From: JAFTYO01 sp045611785
GTDB taxonomy: Bacteria > Pseudomonadota > Alphaproteobacteria > RF32 > CAG-239
DNA length: 46,143 nucleotides
Reading direction: 5' to 3'
Assembly (NCBI GenBank): GCA_045611785.1
Contig: JAZKXV010000020.1
Coordinates: 1 to 46,143, forward strand
The notes under the pieces: generated by a model
What the model saw: only the letters and a program-made list of their open reading frames with translations
Told to the model about the DNA's origin: nothing
Databases searched by the model: none
Translations under genes and position numbers: made by a program
In this document: positions 26,348 through 32,967 of the stretch, piece after piece
Layout: each line of letters starts with the position of its first letter
How positions within the stretch are numbered: the first letter of the stretch is position 1

Positions 26348-26422
26348 TGGAGGCCGGTACCGGAATCGAACCGATATAGAAGGATTTGCAGTCCTCTGCA
26401 TGAGCCATTCTGCCAACCGGCC
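26348..26422 (-). tRNA. tRNA-Cys (anticodon GCA)
   Basis: Read on the minus strand, 75 bases: acceptor GGCCGGT / ACCGGCC, anticodon loop CTGCAAA (anticodon GCA) on an AGGA / TCCT stem, T-arm with GGTTCGATTCC, discriminator T and encoded CCA. It is the promoter-proximal gene of the tRNA-Cys, tRNA-Asn pair. Confidence 0.96.
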
Positions 26423-26448
26423 CTCCCGTACCATCGCGGTGATTTACA

Positions 26449-26476
26449 TATATACAAATATTTTTGCTCACGTCAA
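26449..26476 (-). promoter_or_regulatory. Promoter of the tRNA-Cys/tRNA-Asn operon
   Basis: On the minus strand TTGACG (26476-26471), a 16-base spacer and TATATA (26454-26449). The tRNA-Cys 5' end lies 26 bases downstream. Confidence 0.65.
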
Positions 26477-26582
26477 CACTTTTTTTTATTTTTTTTCATT
26501 TTTTTTGCATATATGTGAAAAAAGTCTTTTTTTACACTTAAAAATATGCTCAACTCTAAGAAATTTTGTAAAGGAGAATAAT

Positions 26583-27011
26583 ATGAATATTGCAATAGCT
26601 TCCGACCACGGCGGCGTTGAAATGAAACAATCTTTAATTAATTACCTTACTTCAAAGGGGCACAAACTCACCGATTTAGGCACAAACTCTACTAATTCGG
26701 TTGACTATCCGGATTATGCAGATATTATGGCAAAGCATATTCTTGCACAAAAATCTGATTTCGGCATATTAATATGCGGAACCGGAGTCGGAATTTCAAT
26801 TGCTGCGAATCGCCACAAAGGAATTAGAGCAGCTTTAGTATATAACGAGTTTGTAGCACAAATGGTAAAAGCTCACAATAATGCAAACGTTATTGTTTTT
26901 GGCGGCAGAACCATGAATGTTGAAGATGTGGAAAAATATTGCGATATTTTTATTAACACCACTTTTGAAGGCGGTCGCCATCAAATTAGATTAAATAAGA
27001 TTGATGAGTAA
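26583..27011 (+). CDS. rpiB: Ribose-5-phosphate isomerase B
   Basis: A 142-residue enzyme that interconverts ribose 5-phosphate and ribulose 5-phosphate. AAAGGAG before the ATG at 26583 and homology from IAIASDHGG onward fix the start; the open frame extends further upstream into the tRNA region but that part is not coding. Catalytic Cys65 lies in LICGTGVG, and the general-acid His is in KAHNNANVIVFGGR (His98). It ends 11 bases before glyA, an rpiB-glyA operon order seen in many bacteria. Confidence 0.95.
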   Translation: MNIAIASDHGGVEMKQSLINYLTSKGHKLTDLGTNSTNSVDYPDYADIMAKHILAQKSDFGILICGTGVGISIAANRHKGIRAALVYNEFVAQMVKAHNNANVIVFGGRTMNVEDVEKYCDIFINTTFEGGRHQIRLNKIDE

Positions 27012-27022
27012 AGGGTTTTATT

Positions 27023-28276
27023 ATGGATTTTAACCAAAGATTAGAAAATAAAGATAATGAAATTTTTGAGGCTATTTCTAACGAGGCAAAAAGACAAGCA
27101 GATCAAATAGAACTTATAGCATCTGAAAACTATGTTTCAAAAGCTGTATTAGAAGCTCAAGGATCTATTTTAACCAATAAATATGCCGAAGGATATCCTA
27201 ACCGCCGCTATTACCACGGTTGCGATTTTGTTGACGTAGTTGAAACACTTGCAATTGAACGTGCAAAAAAATTATTCAACGCAAAATTTGTTAACGTACA
27301 ACCTCATTCGGGTTCACAAGCTAACACCGCCGTATACGTAGCTTTGTTAAAGCCTAATGATACTATATTAGGTATGAGTTTAGACGCTGGCGGACATTTA
27401 ACACATGGTTCAAAAGTTTCCATTTCCGGAAAATGGTTAAATTCAGTACAATATGGTGTACGTCAAGATACAGGCTTAATTGATTATGATGAAGTAGAAT
27501 GTTTAGCTCTCGATTCAAAACCTAAGCTTATAATTGCTGGTGGATCTGCTTACCCAAGACAAATAAACTTTGCTCGTTTTAGAGAAATTGCTGATAGAGT
27601 TGGTGCATACCTAATGGTTGATATGGCTCACTTTGCCGGTCTTGTTGCCGGTGGTGCTCACCCTAATCCGCTAGACTTTGCCGATGTGGTAACAACAACC
27701 ACTCATAAAACTTTAAGAGGACCAAGAGGCGGAATGATTCTAACCAACAACGAGGAAATTGCCAAGAAAATAAACTCAGCTATTTTCCCTGGCACCCAAG
27801 GCGGGCCTTTAATGCATGTTATCGCAGGTAAAGCAGTGTGCTTTAAGGAAGATTTAAACCCATCTTTTAAAGAATATGCATCACAAGTAATTAAAAACGC
27901 AAAAGCTTTAGGAAACACCTTAAAATCAAGAGGCTTAAACTTAATATCAGGAGGAACAGACACTCACCTCTTGCTCGTAGATTTACGCCCAAAAGGTCTA
28001 ACAGGAGATGTCGTTGCCGAAGCTTTAGAAAAAGCTCACATTACTTGCAATAAAAATGCAATTCCTTTTGACCCGATGCCACCTAAAGTAACATCAGGTA
28101 TCAGAGTCGGAACCCCTGCCGGTACTACAAGAGGATTTAAAGAAAGCGAATTTATATATATCGGAAATGCTATTGGTGATGTAGTTGATGCTCTATCTTC
28201 AAATAATGCTGAAGATGTAATTAAAGATACAGCAGAAAAAATGATAGAACTTTGCTCAAAATTTCCAATTTACTAA
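27023..28276 (+). CDS. glyA: Serine hydroxymethyltransferase
   Basis: A PLP enzyme that converts serine and tetrahydrofolate to glycine and methylene-tetrahydrofolate, the main source of one-carbon units. At 417 residues it is full length. Motifs: IASENYVS (32-39), YAEGYPNRRYYHGC, the PLP-lysine segment VTTTTHKTLRGPRGG with Lys229, and GTPAGTTRGF near the C-terminus. It is co-transcribed with rpiB and followed by a 20-bp hairpin terminator. Confidence 0.97.
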   Translation: MDFNQRLENKDNEIFEAISNEAKRQADQIELIASENYVSKAVLEAQGSILTNKYAEGYPNRRYYHGCDFVDVVETLAIERAKKLFNAKFVNVQPHSGSQANTAVYVALLKPNDTILGMSLDAGGHLTHGSKVSISGKWLNSVQYGVRQDTGLIDYDEVECLALDSKPKLIIAGGSAYPRQINFARFREIADRVGAYLMVDMAHFAGLVAGGAHPNPLDFADVVTTTTHKTLRGPRGGMILTNNEEIAKKINSAIFPGTQGGPLMHVIAGKAVCFKEDLNPSFKEYASQVIKNAKALGNTLKSRGLNLISGGTDTHLLLVDLRPKGLTGDVVAEALEKAHITCNKNAIPFDPMPPKVTSGIRVGTPAGTTRGFKESEFIYIGNAIGDVVDALSSNNAEDVIKDTAEKMIELCSKFPIY

Positions 28277-28320
28277 AAAATTATCCCTCAAAAAGCAAAT
28301 GCTTTTTGAGGGATAATTTT
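28277..28320. terminator. Long perfect hairpin, bidirectional terminator after glyA
   Basis: A perfect 20-bp stem with a 4-base loop (AAAT) starts at the base after the glyA stop and runs into the stop codon of the convergent gene. Its ends are A-rich on the left and T-rich on the right, so it can terminate both convergent transcripts. Confidence 0.85.
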
Positions 28321-29041
28321 ATCTTACACCTAAACTATGCAAAATATACTTAACTTGCGAATTTTTAATACTTTGCAAGATTTCAAGCCCACCTTTTTTA
28401 CGTAAAATTTTTTTCACAGCTTTTCTTTCATTACCATAAACAGCGATAAAAGCTTTAACAACCGATAGACTAATCAAATTTTTATCTGCTAAATAGCACA
28501 CATCAAACACATCTTTAGTATCCATTGACAAATTAGCTTCTGCATATTCAAATAGCTTAAAAAGCTGTTTATCACTAATGCTTTTCTGTATTTTAAAGCG
28601 ATACTTCTTAGATGTTCTTTCGAGTAATCTACACGCCTTCTCAAAATCTTTTGTTTTTACTAAATTTTGAAAAACTTCTACAATTTTACCATTTTCAAAA
28701 AGTGTTCTTGTAACAAAAGGCAAAAAATTTGCCCATAACACCTCACGTTCCAAGATTATATCTTGAACGCAATCTTTCCCATAGTAATTTTTCATAAATT
28801 CAAAAATTGCAAGGGAATCATCCGTTTCCATAGGTCCAATTGCATACGCATTGAACTCATATTTGATAGCAAAATCGATATTAAATATCTTATCTATCAA
28901 ATCATGGTTATTTGCATCTATCTCTTTTAATAAATCAATAGATATTGGCTCTCCTAAGGCTACCAAATCAAGCATAGCTTCAGGATGAAAGTCGCAAAAT
29001 CTCGCTAATCTTTGAGTTCTTAAGTAAATTTTATAATCCAT
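28319..29041 (-). CDS. Hypothetical 240-residue helical protein
   Basis: I do not recognise this protein. It is soluble and appears mostly alpha-helical, rich in Leu, Lys, Glu and Phe, with no signal peptide and no obvious motif. The second half (VFQNLVKTKDFEKACRLLE and similar) has the feel of TPR- or HEAT-like helical repeats but with no regular period that I can show. It converges with glyA and is divergent from the DEAD-box-like gene. A TTGACA lies 49 bases upstream of its start (29095-29090). No ribosome site is strong. Confidence 0.65.
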   Translation of the reverse strand: MDYKIYLRTQRLARFCDFHPEAMLDLVALGEPISIDLLKEIDANNHDLIDKIFNIDFAIKYEFNAYAIGPMETDDSLAIFEFMKNYYGKDCVQDIILEREVLWANFLPFVTRTLFENGKIVEVFQNLVKTKDFEKACRLLERTSKKYRFKIQKSISDKQLFKLFEYAEANLSMDTKDVFDVCYLADKNLISLSVVKAFIAVYGNERKAVKKILRKKGGLEILQSIKNSQVKYILHSLGVR

Positions 29042-29129
29042 ATATATATAATTTATTGTTTAGTCTTGTTTAACATAAAATACACATTTTGTCAAGTATT
29101 TTTGAAAGTTTATTACTTGTCATAAGCAC

Positions 29130-29157
29130 TTGACTCTTACTCCTAAGGTTATATTAT
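29130..29157 (+). promoter_or_regulatory. Promoter of the DEAD-box-like gene
   Basis: TTGACT (29130-29135), a 16-base spacer and TATTAT (29152-29157), then 37 bases to the ATG. It shares the intergenic gap with the divergent hypothetical gene. Confidence 0.6.
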
Positions 29158-29194
29158 ACCCATAATTTAGAAGAAAAAAATAAAAGGATAAGAA

Positions 29195-30025
29195 ATGAAT
29201 TTTAGAGATTTAGGTTTAAGTGAAAAAACCATTAAAGCAATTGAAGAAATCGGAATAAAAAAACCAACAACAGTTCAAATTGACGTTATACCATCAATTT
29301 TAGAAGGAAAAGATATTTTTGCAATTGCTCCCGGCCGTTGCGGAAAAACATGTTCTTATGTATTTCCTTTAATCGAAATAATTTCTCGTCAACAAGGGCA
29401 AAACATTTTAATAATAACTGCAGATTCTTCACAATCTGTCACCATATCTGACAGACTTGCCGTATTTAATAAATATCATGAAATTAATGAAGGCTCTACA
29501 AAAGAAAATGAAGCATCAACAAATGCAGAAGCAAATGTCATAATCGCAACTCCTGATTTATTAATGGATATATCTGCAGAAAACAAAATAGATTTTAATT
29601 CTATTAATATATTAGTTGTTGATGACATCAACTTAATAAAGAAAAAACATCAATTACCAAATCTTGAAAAAATATTAGAAAAACTTCCGGCAGACAAACA
29701 AAACATTGTGTTTACAAATCGTCGTTCTAAAGAAACTCAAGATATATTGGATAAAATCTTAAAAACTCCGGCAGAAATAAAAATTAATAAAAACAAAGAA
29801 GATGAAATTCAAACGGAAGAAAAAGTAGAACAAGTTGCTTTACCGGTAGAAAATCAAAAAGCCGAAAAAACAGAAAAAAATGAAATCCAAAAAAAGAAAA
29901 ATAGCATAAAAGAACCCAAAACTGACCACGAAGCAGTAGTTCTGGCTGAAAAACATCGTAATTTTGGAAACAAAACCCCAGCCTTTTTACTCGTAAAAGG
30001 TGAACTTGTTAAAAATGAATTTTAA
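29195..30025 (+). CDS. Degenerate DEAD-box protein, RecA1 domain only
   Basis: A 276-residue protein whose first 205 residues follow the first RecA domain of DEAD-box RNA helicases. The start FRDLGLS and the Q-motif (KKPTTVQIDVIP, Gln28) are good. Motif I is APGRCGKT (45-52), keeping GKT; TPDLL resembles motif Ib. Motif II is VDDIN at 142-146 instead of DEAD, motif III (SAT) is FTNR, and the whole second RecA domain is missing. In its place is a charged Lys/Glu-rich tail of about 70 residues. It may bind nucleotide or RNA but is unlikely to be a working helicase. It has its own promoter, and AAAAGGATAAG precedes the ATG. Confidence 0.75.
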   Translation: MNFRDLGLSEKTIKAIEEIGIKKPTTVQIDVIPSILEGKDIFAIAPGRCGKTCSYVFPLIEIISRQQGQNILIITADSSQSVTISDRLAVFNKYHEINEGSTKENEASTNAEANVIIATPDLLMDISAENKIDFNSINILVVDDINLIKKKHQLPNLEKILEKLPADKQNIVFTNRRSKETQDILDKILKTPAEIKINKNKEDEIQTEEKVEQVALPVENQKAEKTEKNEIQKKKNSIKEPKTDHEAVVLAEKHRNFGNKTPAFLLVKGELVKNEF

Positions 30026-30033
30026 AAAAATAC

Positions 30034-30062
30034 TTGCGACAAATTAAAGCTTATATTATATA
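30034..30062 (+). promoter_or_regulatory. Promoter of yebC-ruvC
   Basis: TTGCGA (30034-30039), a 17-base spacer and TATATA (30057-30062), 30 bases before the yebC ATG, starting just after the stop of the DEAD-box-like gene. Confidence 0.55.
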
Positions 30063-30092
30063 AAGCAAAAGCATATAAAAAAGGAGATAAAA

Positions 30093-30848
30093 ATGGCAGG
30101 ACATTCCCAGTTCAAAAACATTATGTACAGAAAAGGTGCACAAGACGCAAAAAAAGCTCGTGTATTTGCAAAATTAGCTCGTGAAATTACAGTTGCTGCA
30201 AAAAGCGGCTTACCTGAACCTGATAAAAACCCTCGTTTGCGTTTAGCAATTCAGGCTGCTCGTGCTGAAAGTATGCCAAAAGACAATATTGAAAGAGCTA
30301 TCGCAAAAGCTACTCAAACAGCAGGTGGTGCAGATTTTGTTTCTATGCGTTATGAAGGCTTTGCTCCAAACAAAGCTGCAGTTATCGTTGAAGCATTAAC
30401 CGATAATAAAAACCGTACAGCAAGTAACGTACGCACAATTTTTGGTAAAAGAGGCGGTGCAATGGGCGAAACCGGCTCTGTAGCCTTTAACTTTGAAAGA
30501 ATTGGCTTTATTCAATACCCGGCAAGTGCTGCAGATGCTGATACCATGTTTGAAACAGCATTAGAAGCTGGTGCAAACGATGTTGTATCTGATGAAGAAT
30601 TCCATGAAATTGAAACTTTACCGGATGAGTTAGCTGCTGTTACTGAAGCCTTGGAAGCAAAATTCGGTACTCCGTCTGCTTCACGCTTAGACTTCAAGCC
30701 CACTGTAAAAGTAGATATTACAGATCTTGAAACAGCAAAAAAATTCTTAGAATTTATTGATGCTCTTGAAGAAGATGATGATGTACAACACGTATATCAT
30801 AATGCTGAAATAGCAGAATCAATCTTGGCTGAATTGGAAAAAGAATAA
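30093..30848 (+). CDS. yebC: YebC/TACO1-family protein
   Basis: A 251-residue member of the YebC/PmpR family. These were named transcriptional regulators, but members are now also known as translation factors that relieve ribosome stalling on proline-rich sequences. Hallmarks: MAGHSQFKNIMYRKGAQDAKK at the N-terminus, FAKLAREITVAAKSG, PKDNIERAIAKA, RYEGFAPNKAAVIVEALTDN, and GAMGETGSVAFNFERIG. An AAAAGGAG ribosome site is present. It lies directly upstream of ruvC, a widespread gene order. Confidence 0.96.
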   Translation: MAGHSQFKNIMYRKGAQDAKKARVFAKLAREITVAAKSGLPEPDKNPRLRLAIQAARAESMPKDNIERAIAKATQTAGGADFVSMRYEGFAPNKAAVIVEALTDNKNRTASNVRTIFGKRGGAMGETGSVAFNFERIGFIQYPASAADADTMFETALEAGANDVVSDEEFHEIETLPDELAAVTEALEAKFGTPSASRLDFKPTVKVDITDLETAKKFLEFIDALEEDDDVQHVYHNAEIAESILAELEKE

Positions 30849-30849
30849 T

Positions 30850-31332
30850 TTGGTCAGAATATTAGGACTTGACCCCAGCCTTACCTCAACCGGCTGGGGT
30901 ATTATTGAGGCACAAAACAACCGTCTTACATACATTGCAGACGGTTTTATTCCTACTGACACAAAGCTACCCATTGAACAACGTTTAGATATAATTTATC
31001 GAACATTGTGTAATGTGATTGAAACTTATAAACCTACTGAAGCCGCAATAGAACAAACATTTTTAAACGCAAACCCCGCCACATCATTAAAATTGAGTAT
31101 GGCAAGGGGTGTTGTTATTTTATCTGCGGGCACATATTCATTACCTTTAAGCGAATATGAGCCCACTAAAGTAAAAAAAGCTACTGTAGGTATGGGAAGA
31201 GCAGAAAAATCGCAAGTTGAATCGATGGTAAAAATATTACTTCAAGGAGTAAAACCTAAAAACAACGACTCATCTGATGCGCTGGCAATAGCAATTACTC
31301 ATGCGCACTTTCGTTCAGCTGTTAATAAATAA
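30850..31332 (+). CDS. ruvC: Holliday junction resolvase RuvC
   Basis: A 160-residue endonuclease that cuts Holliday junctions made by RecA and moved by RuvAB. The four catalytic acids are present: Asp8 in LGLDPSLTSTGWG, Glu68 in AAIEQTF, and Asp140 and Asp143 in NNDSSDALAIA. The only sensible start is TTG at 30850, two bases after the yebC stop, with no good ribosome site, so translation probably depends on coupling to yebC. The usual downstream ruvA-ruvB genes are not here. Confidence 0.95.
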   Translation: MVRILGLDPSLTSTGWGIIEAQNNRLTYIADGFIPTDTKLPIEQRLDIIYRTLCNVIETYKPTEAAIEQTFLNANPATSLKLSMARGVVILSAGTYSLPLSEYEPTKVKKATVGMGRAEKSQVESMVKILLQGVKPKNNDSSDALAIAITHAHFRSAVNK

Positions 31333-31333
31333 A

Positions 31334-31627
31334 CTAATCTTCAATATCTGCTTCATAAGCGAATACAATTTCGCTGTCTTCTTCTTTTTCAGTATCAGAA
31401 ATTTCGCAAATCAAAAGTTTATCAGCATCTGCCAAACTATCAAAAATATCATCAGGGATATTTTCTAAAACAACGCATTCATATTCATTACGATAAAGTT
31501 CTGCTTTATTATTTGCAGCATCAATAATAAATCTAGCTTGATCCGGCTCAGTTTTTCCGGCATACAACAAGAGCATAACTTCATCTTCTTCATTAATTAC
31601 AAAATCATACATTGCATTTTCAGCCAT
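31334..31627 (-). CDS. Small acidic hypothetical protein
   Basis: A 97-residue protein, strongly acidic (many Asp and Glu, ending in FAYEADIED), with no membrane segment. I chose the ATG at 31627 because AAGGAG is well spaced for it; the in-frame ATG at 31633 abuts that site. It converges with ruvC, whose stop is 1 base away. It shows no similarity I recognise. The good ribosome site and intact frame make it a real gene; its function is unknown. Confidence 0.65.
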   Translation of the reverse strand: MAENAMYDFVINEEDEVMLLLYAGKTEPDQARFIIDAANNKAELYRNEYECVVLENIPDDIFDSLADADKLLICEISDTEKEEDSEIVFAYEADIED

Positions 31628-31700
31628 AAACATACTCCTTATAAAAAAATACTGTTTATATATTAAAGCCTAGAAAATATTTTACAAGTATTTTATTTAA

Positions 31701-31925
31701 TTAATATTCACGATATTCTTTACATCTTTTTTCACGACCTATCATTGCTCTATCGCTATCAGGTAAATCATCCATTTCACCAAAATTATACATATCACAA
31801 TTAAATTCATTTACATCGTCTAAAACACCATTTTGCAAATCTATTATCTCCACATCATCTAGCCCCAAAACATGAAAACCTGATTGATGTATTCCTCTGC
31901 GTTTTTTAATATTTTTATGCTTCAT
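31701..31925 (-). CDS. Small hypothetical protein
   Basis: A 74-residue protein with a basic N-terminus (MKHKNIKKRRG), an acidic middle (DDVEIIDLQNGVLDDV) and a charged C-terminus. AGGAGG lies 8 bases before the ATG, which is the main reason to call it. It precedes the small acidic gene on the same strand with a 73-base gap and could be co-transcribed with it. Unrecognised. Confidence 0.55.
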   Translation of the reverse strand: MKHKNIKKRRGIHQSGFHVLGLDDVEIIDLQNGVLDDVNEFNCDMYNFGEMDDLPDSDRAMIGREKRCKEYREY

Positions 31926-32060
31926 TACAACATCCTCCTTACGAAGGTTACATAATTACTTTCTTCAACAATTTAAACATAGACAATTTATTCTTTGCTT
32001 ATATCAAAATATAAAACCAAAGAAACATTTTTTACAATCATTGCTTTGTTAAAAAATAAG

Positions 32061-32831
32061 CTATCTGCCCTGAGAACGTTTTCTTGCCGTTTCCATATAC
32101 GATTCTTCAACGCCTTCTTGACCATAATAAGCTAAAGAATAACTTGAAATCAAAAATCCGTAAGGGTTTAGCATGCGCTTTGCTTTATCAAGAAAACTCA
32201 ATCTAACATACATAATACGCATTGTTGTGCGCCAGTGAGTTACAACCGGTTCAGTTTTATCGGGATAAAAGTCATAAGTTTGAAAGTGAGCCTGCCACAA
32301 GCCCCTTAAAAGAGGCCTAATCCAATCGACTTTAATATAACGTTGCATTTTGTTCTTTTTAGACATATTCAAAGAAACATTATAATCTGCCGATAAAAAC
32401 TCATTATAAACTGCTGGTGTTTGCATCCAATAAAAAGAAGAACCTGAGCCCCAGCGCTTTTTCATTTCACGCTCATTATCTGTAATTGTATATCGTAAAT
32501 TCAAGTAGTCATCGATATATTTTTCACTAACCAAATCTGCTACCGGAAACGAAATTTCTCTCTTTTGAACCATTTCAACTTGTGAAAAGTAATCATTAAT
32601 ACTGAAAAAGTTTGGATAAACCGTTATTTGAGGTAATAAAACATATATAGTGCTGGCCAACATCATATTAAAGCTAATACTGATAACCGCCAACATAACC
32701 AAAAGACGAGATGTCCATAAATAACGCCTTTCAGGAAAAGCCTCAACATGCACTCTTTCCGGATATGCACCTAACTGATCCGGACTCTCTTTTTCTTTAT
32801 ATTTAAAAAGCGTATGAAAAATTTCAATCAT
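32061..32831 (-). CDS. VirB8-like inner-membrane protein
   Basis: A 256-residue protein with a cytoplasmic N-terminus, one membrane segment (about 42-66) and a periplasmic domain, the layout of VirB8/TrbF proteins of type IV secretion systems. The C-terminal part fits the VirB8 NTF2-like domain: a strand with HWRTTMRIMYVRLSF followed by NPYGFLISSYSLAY, which parallels the family's NPxGFxVxSY ending. The middle part (RYTITDNEREMKKRW) lies where VirB8 has its conserved helix. No other secretion gene is next to it. It is divergent from the TolC-like lipoprotein. An unrelated periplasmic NTF2-like protein remains possible. Confidence 0.6.
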   Translation of the reverse strand: MIEIFHTLFKYKEKESPDQLGAYPERVHVEAFPERRYLWTSRLLVMLAVISISFNMMLASTIYVLLPQITVYPNFFSINDYFSQVEMVQKREISFPVADLVSEKYIDDYLNLRYTITDNEREMKKRWGSGSSFYWMQTPAVYNEFLSADYNVSLNMSKKNKMQRYIKVDWIRPLLRGLWQAHFQTYDFYPDKTEPVVTHWRTTMRIMYVRLSFLDKAKRMLNPYGFLISSYSLAYYGQEGVEESYMETARKRSQGR

Positions 32832-32967
32832 TTGCTAATATTAACCTCAATTTTACATTTATGTAGTATTTTATACATCAAAGTAGTATAAAATCAATTA
32901 AATACTGTTAAAATTTTTTAAAAAATAGTATAACAATATTTAAAATAGGTATTTTAAGGATATAAAG

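Noticed and set aside
26267..26422. tRNA pair as an integration attachment site
   Set aside because: No integrase, no flanking direct repeat of a tRNA 3' end and no foreign-looking neighbours.
26400..26582. N-terminal extension of RpiB reading through the tRNA-Cys region
   Set aside because: The open frame overlaps the tRNA and its promoter; RpiB homology and a strong ribosome site begin at 26583.
32832..32967. Repeated GTAGTAT-type motifs between the VirB8-like and TolC-like genes as an operator
   Set aside because: The repeats are short, AT-rich and imperfect; they could arise by chance in this sequence.
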